Source: Sulfurovum sp. (GTDB lineage Bacteria; Campylobacterota; Campylobacteria; Campylobacterales; Sulfurovaceae). Taken from it: a stretch of DNA of 26,272 nucleotides. The translations under genes were made by a program, and so were the position numbers. Of the stretch, positions 1-8,000 are shown piece by piece. Below the pieces are notes generated by a model, which did no database searches, was not told the origin of the DNA, and was given only the letters and a program-made list of their open reading frames with translations. The DNA lies in NCBI GenBank assembly GCA_026984165.1, contig JALSSQ010000003.1, positions 1 to 26,272 of the forward strand, read 5' to 3'. The first letter of the stretch is position 1. Each line of letters starts with the position of its first letter.

Positions 1-2060
1 TTTCCTTTAAGCGTAATACCACTACCATCTATGATGATAGTACCACCTTTGGATTTAAAGACAATTCTCTCAGAGCCGTTCATCTCATACCGCTTGGTCA
101 CACTCTTTATACTCTCCCCTGCCTTCACATCCATCTTGCCATTGATAGTATGTTTGTAGTGACCTCCTGTTTTATAGGTTCTATTAGCATGGACATCTTC
201 TCTTATTTGGTTTCCTACATATCCTACTTTATCTTTGTCTATTCTATAGTTTTTAGTATGTTGTATATGTATATCTTGGTTATGTCCTATATTAAGGCTT
301 TGGTCTTTGGCTATTGTGATACTCTCATTGTTGCCTATACTCTTGGTGTGGTTATGTCCTATATCGGTGCTCTCATCATGTCCTATGCTTTTGGTTCTAT
401 CGTTGCCTACAGAGAAGTTCTCATTGTTGCCTACTGCTTCTGTTTGATCATGATCTATATTGATAGTGCTATCATGCAGGGCATGGAGTTTGTAATCCTT
501 TTGTGCTCTGATATGTACTAGTTCTTGCTCTGCTTTGTCCTCAAAGAGAAGCATATTGTATTGGCTACTGTCTCCGGGCATAGATTGAGTCTTTATATAA
601 CTTTGTGTTTTGTTGGCAGGGAGATCTTTTGGTATTTTATTGTTTCCGTTATAGAGGCTTCCTATTGCTATTGGTCTGTCTGGGTCTCCATTGAGGAAGT
701 TTACTATTACTTCTGTATTTACTCTTGGTATAAATTGACTACCCCATCCATCACCTGCACTAAAGTTTGCAAAGCGGATATAGCAGCTGGTAGGATACTT
801 TGGATCAAAGTGGAATATTACTCTTATTCGTCCCAATTCGTCTACATCAATGGTATTAGGAGTTGATTCTGTGTTGTGACTGCCTTTTGAGACAATAGCT
901 GTCACAGATGAGGGGATGAGGGGTTTAGTGATATTGTATGGTGGGATGTATATAGTATCTTTAGGTGTAGCTTCAAATGTTGACTCAAACTCATATTGCT
1001 GTATCTCTTTGGCATCTTGAACATACTCATCGAGTGCATTAGGGAAAAGACCCTTTACATGCACTTTGGTAAAGATAGCCTCTACTCTTTCTACTGCCTT
1101 ACGATTAAAGAGTATACCTCCATATCCGGCTACCGTATAAAGAGATTGACTTCTTCCCTCTATGCGTTCAGTATCAGAGTAGTTTTTTAGGCTGCTTTGT
1201 TTGATATCATTTTTTATATCTTTCTTTCTAGATACTTCCAACCTGTCTCTATGGGTCATAAACTCCAAGTCATGTCTAAGCTGTGCAGAGTGGGTGTTAT
1301 CCGCAAGGGTTTGGGATAGTGGCTTTTTGCCTGTTTCGTCTTTATACTCAAGTGATGGTCTTTCAAAGTCATAATAATCCTCTATAGTGTGTGTAGGAGA
1401 GAATCTTTTTGAGGTGGTGTAACTGCATACTAGTTCTGCATCTAGTTTGTGGTAAGTCTCATTGATATGGGTTAGTCTGATCTTATAAGGGTTGCAAAGA
1501 TCACTTTGTGTCCAAAGCGTTACCCCCTCTTGTTCACAGAGCATTTGTATAAATTCTAGATCGCTTTGTTTGTATTGGGTTGTATACTCTCTCTTGATAA
1601 AATAGTTTGAGGGAATATTTGAAGAGAAATTAATATTTAAAAGTGCTCTATATCGTCCAAGTATTGTTTGTATGATCTCATAAGCACTCTTCTCTTGGAA
1701 GATTTCATATCTTTGGTTGAGTCCCAAGTAATATAGAGGAGATACTACTGTTAATGTGTATAGATACTTATCTGCTACTCTATCAGTAGAGACTGCACTA
1801 TATATCTTACCAAATATCTCTCTTTTTTTAGCTGGATCTTTTTCATCCTGTAGGAGTATTTTTACATCAGTATCTACTATCTCTTCTACAAGAAGTGCTA
1901 CTGGACTTACTATTGTCACTTCATAACGATATGGCTTTCCCAAGAGCTCTTCACCATTTAATTTATAGATAGAGTATGTGCCATCTGAAGTATTTGGGTT
2001 TTTCTTTGCGCCAAGGAGTGTGATACGGGGTTTGATCTTTTGTAATTGTGTTGTATTCAT
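1..2060 (-). CDS. vgrG: VgrG/TssI spike protein (3' end beyond window edge)
   Basis: T6SS spike protein that trimerises at the tip of the Hcp tube and carries effectors into target cells. The reading frame stays open from an ATG at 2060 to the window edge, giving 686 visible codons; a purine-rich AAAGAG precedes the start. In order, the protein shows a gp27-like region (about 1-390), a gp5 OB-fold with the hallmark segment GDGWGSQFIPRV followed by NGDPDRPIAIGSLYN (about 395-475), and a gp5-type beta-helix (about 515-640) of short repeats of the G-N/H-N/D-x-(T/S)-x-x-I kind. The segment GGTIIIDGSGITL at the edge matches the end of the VgrG beta-helix, so either only a short tail or an effector extension lies outside. 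Transcribed after hcp on the same strand. The family assignment is secure; the C-terminal end and cargo cannot be judged. Confidence 0.95.
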   Translation of the reverse strand, partial: MNTTQLQKIKPRITLLGAKKNPNTSDGTYSIYKLNGEELLGKPYRYEVTIVSPVALLVEEIVDTDVKILLQDEKDPAKKREIFGKIYSAVSTDRVADKYLYTLTVVSPLYYLGLNQRYEIFQEKSAYEIIQTILGRYRALLNINFSSNIPSNYFIKREYTTQYKQSDLEFIQMLCEQEGVTLWTQSDLCNPYKIRLTHINETYHKLDAELVCSYTTSKRFSPTHTIEDYYDFERPSLEYKDETGKKPLSQTLADNTHSAQLRHDLEFMTHRDRLEVSRKKDIKNDIKQSSLKNYSDTERIEGRSQSLYTVAGYGGILFNRKAVERVEAIFTKVHVKGLFPNALDEYVQDAKEIQQYEFESTFEATPKDTIYIPPYNITKPLIPSSVTAIVSKGSHNTESTPNTIDVDELGRIRVIFHFDPKYPTSCYIRFANFSAGDGWGSQFIPRVNTEVIVNFLNGDPDRPIAIGSLYNGNNKIPKDLPANKTQSYIKTQSMPGDSSQYNMLLFEDKAEQELVHIRAQKDYKLHALHDSTINIDHDQTEAVGNNENFSVGNDRTKSIGHDESTDIGHNHTKSIGNNESITIAKDQSLNIGHNQDIHIQHTKNYRIDKDKVGYVGNQIREDVHANRTYKTGGHYKHTINGKMDVKAGESIKSVTKRYEMNGSERIVFKSKGGTIIIDGSGITLKG

Positions 2061-2156
2061 TTTTTCTCTTTTAGTGTCATGGTTTTAGTCTAAAAACTAC
2101 AAAGAGATCTTAGATAAATATTTTATTATAAGATACCTTAGGAGTTCCTAGATGGA

Positions 2157-2188
2157 TGTCACAAAGAGAATTTCTCTTCTTTGTGACA
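2157..2188 (-). promoter_or_regulatory. Stem-loop between hcp and vgrG (possible attenuator or mRNA 3' stabiliser)
   Basis: A perfect 11-bp inverted repeat (TGTCACAAAGA at 2157-2167, TCTTTGTGACA at 2178-2188) with a 10-nt loop sits 26 bp downstream of the hcp stop and about 97 bp before the vgrG start. On the hcp transcript it is not followed by a U run, so it is not a standard intrinsic terminator. It could reduce read-through into vgrG or protect the hcp 3' end, which would fit the need for much more Hcp than VgrG. The pairing is seen directly; the role is inferred. Confidence 0.45.
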
Positions 2189-2214
2189 GGATTTGACCAA
2201 AAGACTCGTTGCTA

Positions 2215-2733
2215 CTACGCTCCGATTCCTTTTCTCCAATCATCCTCACCTGAAGTTGAAGCGATCTCATGTCTCCAGGATATTTTTCTATAAGAGAAGG
2301 ATACATGCTCAAGTGGAGCAACATCTCTCTCTTTTTCACCAATCACATGAGGAGCATCAGAGTTGATATCTACGATGACTGCATCCTCTAAAATAGTGGT
2401 GTAATAGTGTTCCAACTTACCCTCGTAGTTAGTTCTGTATTTTTTGATCTCAATCTTAGGCAAAGTCTCACCTGTTACCAAGGCATTCATCAAAAGAGGA
2501 GAAGCCTTGTCGAGAAGCTTTGTAACTACAAATGGGGAGTGTACTCTCTGACCCGAAGGCTGTCCAGACAAAGGATCTCTTGGGATAGTGATATTGTGTG
2601 TGTAACCTTTGATCACTGATTCTTTTTCGTGTCCTGCCTGATATGAGTTCCCAACAGACTCTTTAGTGTAGGCACCCTCTGTGATAAGACCTTGTCTAGA
2701 GCCTTGTACTGACATAAATATTGGATTGTTCAT
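2215..2733 (-). CDS. hcp: Hcp/TssD tube protein
   Basis: Secreted hexameric ring protein that stacks into the inner tube of the T6SS. The chosen start is the ATG at 2733 (MNNPIFMSVQG), preceded by AAAGGAT at good spacing, rather than an in-frame upstream ATG at 2802, which would add 23 residues unlike any Hcp. This gives 172 residues, the usual Hcp length. Family features visible are the N-terminal IFMSVQGSRQG strand, the ITIPRDPLSGQPSGQR segment with the Hcp-typical loop, the LPKIEIKKYR and TTILEDAVIVDI strands, and the C-terminal tail SGEDDWRKGIGA. First gene of a minus-strand hcp-vgrG unit and divergent from tssK. No extension domain that would suggest an evolved (effector-fused) Hcp. Confidence 0.97.
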   Translation of the reverse strand: MNNPIFMSVQGSRQGLITEGAYTKESVGNSYQAGHEKESVIKGYTHNITIPRDPLSGQPSGQRVHSPFVVTKLLDKASPLLMNALVTGETLPKIEIKKYRTNYEGKLEHYYTTILEDAVIVDINSDAPHVIGEKERDVAPLEHVSFSYRKISWRHEIASTSGEDDWRKGIGA

Positions 2734-2783
2734 GGTTATCCTTTTGTGTTGATAATTTTCCTTCCAATTAGAAAGGATGCGGA

Positions 2784-2810
2784 ATAATATCATAAGTTTC
2801 AAAAAAACAA
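2784..2810 (-). promoter_or_regulatory. Candidate promoter of hcp-vgrG
   Basis: Reading the minus strand, an extended -10 (TGA-TATTAT; the hexamer lies at 2784-2789) stands about 50 bp upstream of the hcp start. A weak T-rich -35-like TTGTTT lies at 2805-2810 with a 15-bp spacer. I see no sigma-54 GG-N10-GC element. This is a sequence match only. Confidence 0.35.
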
Positions 2811-2821
2811 AAATTAGCAGG

Positions 2822-2839
2822 TTACTACTTTTACTACTT
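2822..2839. repeat. Tandem 9-bp direct repeat TTACTACTT x2 in the divergent promoter region
   Basis: Two abutting identical copies of TTACTACTT occupy 2822-2830 and 2831-2839, just upstream of the candidate tssK -35 and just upstream of the candidate hcp promoter. The position would suit an operator for a regulator acting on both transcripts, but chance in AT-rich DNA is possible. Confidence 0.4.
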
Positions 2840-2844
2840 ATTAA

Positions 2845-2872
2845 TTGAAATCTTAAAGAATTATGATAGAAT
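2845..2872 (+). promoter_or_regulatory. Candidate promoter of the tssK operon
   Basis: TTGAAA (2845-2850), a 16-bp spacer and TAGAAT (2867-2872) form a plausible sigma-70 promoter about 33 bp before the tssK ATG at 2905. An overlapping alternative -10, TATGAT, is at 2862-2867. A transcript from here would begin after 2863, which argues against the earlier in-frame ATG there being the tssK start. Confidence 0.45.
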
Positions 2873-2904
2873 TTCCATTATTTAATTTTACATGCGAGGA
2901 ATAT

Positions 2905-4233
2905 ATGGCAAGAAATATAGCGTGGAGAGAGGGCTTATTTATACGTCCTCAGCATTTCCAACAAAGTAGCCGTGCAGTAGAGAACGAAATGATGGCAAGG
3001 ACTATCAACGCATCCGCAAATTCTTGGGGACTATTTGATATTGAAATCGACGATCAACTTTTGAGTCTAGGTAAATTATCCTTAAAATCTATATCAGGTA
3101 TTATGCCTGATGGCACCCTATTTAGTAATGATGATTTTATAGAGAAGCCAACCATTACCATAAACAAAAAAGACAGTGGAGAGAATATATATCTTGCACT
3201 TCCTCTCAACAACAATGAAAAAGATATCTATTTTGAAGAGCAGGATCCACTACCAGTGCGTTATTTTGCAAAAATAAAAAAGGATATAGCCAACGCCAAT
3301 ATAGGAGAGGAGAGTTTTGCTGATATAACATATATGTATCCCAATTTTATGCTACTGAAAAAGTCTGAACTAAAAGATGGGTACAGCTGGATTCAAATAG
3401 CAAAAATAGGAAGTATATCTGCGGACAATACCATCTCACTAGATCAATCCTTCTCACCTACTTATCTACACCTTCATAAATCTGAAAAAACAGTATCAAA
3501 ACTAAATGAACTGCAGGGAATGCTCCGCTATAGAGCTGAAAAAATATCCGAAAAAATAATGGGTGGAGCACTTCATTCTGCGGAACTTGGAGACTATCTT
3601 ATCCTTCAGCTGCTTAACCGTTCGGAAAGTAAGCTGCACTACTATATCACCCAAGAAAAAATACATCCTGGTGATCTTTATTTGGCATTGACTGAAATAA
3701 GTGCTGAACTTGCTGTCTTTATGAAAAAAGAGAAGAGACTTTCAGCCCAATATACATATATTCATGAAGAACAAAATCTATGTTTTGAAACTTTATTCAA
3801 AGATCTCAAAGAGATGCTCGGACATGTACTTGAAAGTAGCAGTACACCCATCCCTCTAGAAAAGCACAAGTACGGCGTTAGAGTTGGACTTATTCAAGAT
3901 AAAACATTGCTAAAGAACACATCAATGATATTGGCCGTCTCCTCAAAATTGGATAACATGAAGTTGACAAAGCTTCTTATGGACAACTTAAAGATAGGAA
4001 CCGTAGAAGAGATAAGCAACCTTGTAAACCATCATCTCCCAGGATTCAAAATAGAAAAACTCTCATCAGCACCGAGAGAGATACCATATAGAGTTAATCA
4101 AAGTTATTTTAGAGTCATATTAGCCTCCAAAGATGTCTCCAATCTCATGCGTTCGCCAGGCATAGCACTTCATTATCCAGAAGCAGAAAAAAGTGGTATA
4201 GAGTTTATGCTATGGGCAATCAAAAAGCATTAG
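2905..4233 (+). CDS. tssK: TssK baseplate-to-membrane-complex connector
   Basis: TssK trimers link the T6SS baseplate wedge (TssE/F/G) to the TssJLM envelope complex, in the cytoplasm. The N-terminal signature here is IAWREGLFIRPQHFQQ, matching the WxEG(M/L)(F/L)xRPQHFQ start of the family. The ATG at 2905 follows a GCGAGGA Shine-Dalgarno and places this motif right at the N terminus; an in-frame ATG at 2863 would add 14 residues and probably precedes the transcription start. Length 442 residues, usual for TssK. The C-terminal part (about 310-442) ends with the family-like NQSYFRVIL and WAIKKH segments. First gene of the long plus-strand operon, followed after 9 bp by tssL. Confidence 0.95.
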   Translation: MARNIAWREGLFIRPQHFQQSSRAVENEMMARTINASANSWGLFDIEIDDQLLSLGKLSLKSISGIMPDGTLFSNDDFIEKPTITINKKDSGENIYLALPLNNNEKDIYFEEQDPLPVRYFAKIKKDIANANIGEESFADITYMYPNFMLLKKSELKDGYSWIQIAKIGSISADNTISLDQSFSPTYLHLHKSEKTVSKLNELQGMLRYRAEKISEKIMGGALHSAELGDYLILQLLNRSESKLHYYITQEKIHPGDLYLALTEISAELAVFMKKEKRLSAQYTYIHEEQNLCFETLFKDLKEMLGHVLESSSTPIPLEKHKYGVRVGLIQDKTLLKNTSMILAVSSKLDNMKLTKLLMDNLKIGTVEEISNLVNHHLPGFKIEKLSSAPREIPYRVNQSYFRVILASKDVSNLMRSPGIALHYPEAEKSGIEFMLWAIKKH

Positions 4234-4242
4234 GAGATCCAA

Positions 4243-5091
4243 ATGCCCATAGATGACGATAAAACTATCATAATTTCATCAGCTGAAAATAGAGAGGTGG
4301 AGACACATGTTATAAATATGGATATTGGCTCCGAGATTATTCCGAAAGACAAAAGTAGTTTGTCACGCAAAAAGTATGAGATTCCTTTTGTTGTAAGCCA
4401 GCATAACCAGCCTTTTCTATATATACTAAGAGCACTTTACCGAGAAATCATCTCTTTAGAAAATAGACCAAATCATAAAGATATATCTTTAGTAAAAAGT
4501 AAACTTATTGGCATTATGGATAGCCATACCAAAAAATTATCAGAGCTGGGGTATGAAAATACACACATCATGATAGTAAGATATATACTCTCTACATTTG
4601 TAGATGAAATGCTTGGAGGGATTAATTGGAGTGGACGAGAGTCATGGGCCAACCATAGCCTTCTTGGGCATTATTATAAGGAAACCTACGGCGGCAAAAA
4701 GTTTTTTCAACTACTAGATCAATTTACAAAAGAGCCGACGAAATATATCCAGCACATGAAATTAATCTATAGCTGCTTATCTCTAGGCTACAAAGGGCAA
4801 TATTCCATGTCTGAACATGGAGACCTGCAGCTGGAAAATGTGCGTCAAGAACTCTTTAAAAGGATTGACCAATTTGATGAAAGTAAAGAAAAATTTTACC
4901 AGAATCACCCTGCATCAAGCATCAAAAATAAACTCTCCATTCAGGTTCCATATAAAATGTTCATTATTTCGGGAGTCATTATTTTGGCAATAGTCTACGG
5001 GATTTTTACAAGCGCCATAAAGCAAAACGAAGAAGATCTTATCAAATCTTTGAAGAAAAACGTATCATTGAATATCAGAGGAGAAAATTGA
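4243..5091 (+). CDS. tssL: TssL inner-membrane protein (DotU/IcmH family)
   Basis: Inner-membrane component of the TssJLM complex. Residues about 45-225 form the cytoplasmic DotU domain (IPFVVSQHNQPFLYILRAL; FVDEMLGG at about 119-126; WSGRESWANHSLLGHYY). A single transmembrane helix lies at about 237-258, followed by only a short periplasmic tail, so this TssL lacks the C-terminal OmpA-like peptidoglycan-binding domain seen in extended TssLs; that function appears to have moved into TssM here. The N-terminal 45 residues are flexible and acidic; DDDKTIII (Thr8) resembles the phosphothreonine site of Agrobacterium TssL that Fha recognises. The ATG at 4243 follows AGGAG. The stop overlaps the tssM start (TGATG-type junction). 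Confidence 0.95.
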   Translation: MPIDDDKTIIISSAENREVETHVINMDIGSEIIPKDKSSLSRKKYEIPFVVSQHNQPFLYILRALYREIISLENRPNHKDISLVKSKLIGIMDSHTKKLSELGYENTHIMIVRYILSTFVDEMLGGINWSGRESWANHSLLGHYYKETYGGKKFFQLLDQFTKEPTKYIQHMKLIYSCLSLGYKGQYSMSEHGDLQLENVRQELFKRIDQFDESKEKFYQNHPASSIKNKLSIQVPYKMFIISGVIILAIVYGIFTSAIKQNEEDLIKSLKKNVSLNIRGEN

Positions 5092-8000
5092 TGTCAATAA
5101 GGGGTAGGTCGGTTTTTAGAAGACCTGTATTTTGGATTATATTTATGTCGTTTGTTTTGGCAGTGCTTTTTGTATTTTTTGGACAGAAACTAGGCTATGC
5201 ATCACTGATAGATAGCACAAGAAGAAGCTGGTACGCATCTGTATTTTTTCTCTCTGTGATTATCGCAGTACTGCTTTATCTATTTTTGACAAAAGAGGAA
5301 GAACGTAAAAAAAGACAGGCAATTAGGGAAGCAAAATGGGAGGCAAGAAGAGCTCTAAAAAGGGAGTCTAAACTTAAGAGGGAAGCAACTAGAAGGCTCA
5401 AAAAGAAATTCTATGAAGCATTGGCGATAGTAAAAAAATCAGAACTTTATAAGAAGAAATCAGAATATAATTATGAGGTGCCTTGGTATCTCATACTCGG
5501 GGGGGCAGAAAAAGAACAAAAGTCGCTGCTAAATCATTCGGGACTTGAGTTTCCTATTAATATAGAGTATAAAGAAGGAGGAGGAGATACAGAGGAGACA
5601 TTCTCTTGGCATTTTGCCGAGGAAGGGGTGTTTGTGTCTGTTCCGAATAAATTTGTATCATTAGAAAAAAGCACCTCGCAACATCCTGTATGGCTAATGT
5701 TTTTAAAGCTTTTCAAAAAAGAGCGTTGGCGTAGACCTATCAATGGCATCATTTTTACTATCAACGCCTCTGAAATCATGAAAGAAGATAAAAATGAAGT
5801 AGAAGAATTTGCCAAGGTAATAAGAGAGAAACTTAATGAAGTCTCTAAAACCTTCTCATCAAAAATACCAATATATATGATCATTACAGGCATTGAGGAG
5901 ATAAGTGGATTTAGAGAGTTTTTTGACACACTGACTCCCGAAGAAAAGAGAGAAGTATTTGGAATTACATTTGAGGATAATATAGATAATATATCTGAAA
6001 TGATTATAGAGACAAAGTGTTCAAATCTCATCAACAATCTCGATAGTGAAACAATCAAAAATATGCACCAAGCTTGGAGTTCAGAGGAGAAGAAAAAGCT
6101 TTTTTATTTTGTTGAAGAATTTAGTGCTTTGCTTGCTATCTCTGCCCACTTTGCATCAAAAATATTTTCTGGAACCAGATATTATGCCCCCCTCATGCTG
6201 CGAGGAATATATTTTTCAGATATATCCCGGGGAATAGAGAGTCCCCTTGCCATGACAACTTATGGAGAAAAGAGATTGATAACTGGTCTATTTCTTCCTA
6301 AACTTTTTGATAGAATTATCTTATCTGAAAATCAACTAGTCAAAGTTAATGATAGTTATGGAAAAAAATTTGCTTTTTTTTGGTCTATCATTCTTTTACT
6401 TTTTGCTTTAGGAGTTACGGCAGTTATATATTACTGGACAGTTTTTTTACGGGAAGATACGAAAGAGATTAAGAGAATTGGGAATACATATGCACAATAT
6501 CTTCATTTAAAAAAGGATAAAAAACCAAAACTAACCATAAAGAGAAAATCAAAACCGATTGAAAATACTATTATTGAGATAGGGAGAATAGGAGACAAAG
6601 CAGGGGGTGATGTCAGCTTCAATTCAGGTAGTGCCAAGCTTACTGCATACGCAAAAATGGAATTAGAAAAAATCTCAAAGCAACTCAAACTTCTTGACGA
6701 ATCAACAAAATTCAAGATAATAGGATACACAGATAATATTGGAGAGAAAGAGGTAAACATAGAGCTATCTTTGGATAGAGCAAAATCAGTAAAAACTTTT
6801 TTAGTTCAGTTCGGCATAAAAGGAGAACGCATTTCAGTGGACGGATATGGAGAAGAAAAACCAATAGCCACTAACGATACAGTAGAAGGAAGAAGCCTAA
6901 ACAGAAGAGTAGAAATTTATGCCTACGGTAAAAAGATACAAAGAGATGATATTAGTTATGAAGAAAAATACATTATAGAAAATCAGAGAACAGATCTTCA
7001 AAAAATTCTTAGAATGCTTGATGCATTGCGCTCTATGAGCAGAAAAAATGGAAATAAAATAGAGGATGAGCCTTGGAAGCCTGGCTTTTTTGAAATAGCT
7101 AAAAGAAATAACTATGTCAGAAAAATATATCAAGATGCACTAAAGTCTCTTTTATTACCAAGAGTTACTACAATTATTGAAAAAAACCTGCTTGGAAAAA
7201 TAGGAGACAGACAAGCTTTACAAGACAACCTCAAAGCTTATCTTATGCTCTCCGATCTCAAGCATAGAAAAAGTGATTTTTTAGAAAAATATATGTTAAA
7301 TAGATGGGGCAATGAACTTGAATCCTCAGAAATAAAAAGGCTTAACAACCATTTATCTTCACTATTAAAAGGAGGTTTTCAGTCTGTAAGTTTACAAAAA
7401 AATATCATATCAAGAGCAAGGAGACGATTAACCTCCAATGCAGGAGTGGCTGGTTTTATTTATAATAATCTCAAAGAAGTAGCTAAGCGTAGCAAATTAA
7501 AAGATATTCAGTTTATAGAGGTATTGGATGCCTTTCCAAATGCCCTTAAGGGCGCAGACTACAGAATACCTGGATTCTATACTAAAGAAGGATATGAAAA
7601 ATTCATACTCATAAAAGCAAAAACTCTCATCAGGCACCTTATGGAGCAAAATTGGATATTGGGAAAAAAATTAGATAAGGATGGGGGGGAGATTGAACTT
7701 GATAGAATATATAGCAAGATATTAAATCTCTATTTCATCGACTATCGAAGATATTGGTCAAAAGCATTATCTAGCATAGAACTACCAAAATATAAAACAA
7801 GTGCAGAGCTCGCATCTCAACTTGAGCTTCTTAGCTCAAGTGTCTCTCCTATTGTTTTAGTATTGCGCCTTTTTAGAGAACATACTTATTTGCTAACTCC
7901 CAAAGAGAAAGCAGAGGCTGCCATGAAGAAAAAAATAGATTCAGGTGTCACAGTTGGCGAATTCGCTGGATCTATAGGTAGCAAAATTGATAGATTTCAA

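Noticed and set aside
150..521. A plus-strand open frame coding for a hydrophobic repeat protein (repeated VAY/MSY-type units)
   Set aside because: It is the antisense image of the repetitive VgrG beta-helix; the minus-strand frame makes a coherent VgrG over the full 2 kb.
2157..2188. Calling the hcp-vgrG stem-loop an intrinsic terminator
   Set aside because: No run of T follows the stem on either strand, so only an attenuating or stabilising role was suggested.
2148..2342. Minus-strand 64-codon open frame overlapping the end of hcp
   Set aside because: It lies out of frame within hcp, whose identity is certain, and has no recognisable features or separate ribosome binding site.
2734..2904. 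Sigma-54 promoter for the T6SS operons
   Set aside because: I found no GG-N10-GC arrangement on either strand of the divergent region and no activator gene in the window.
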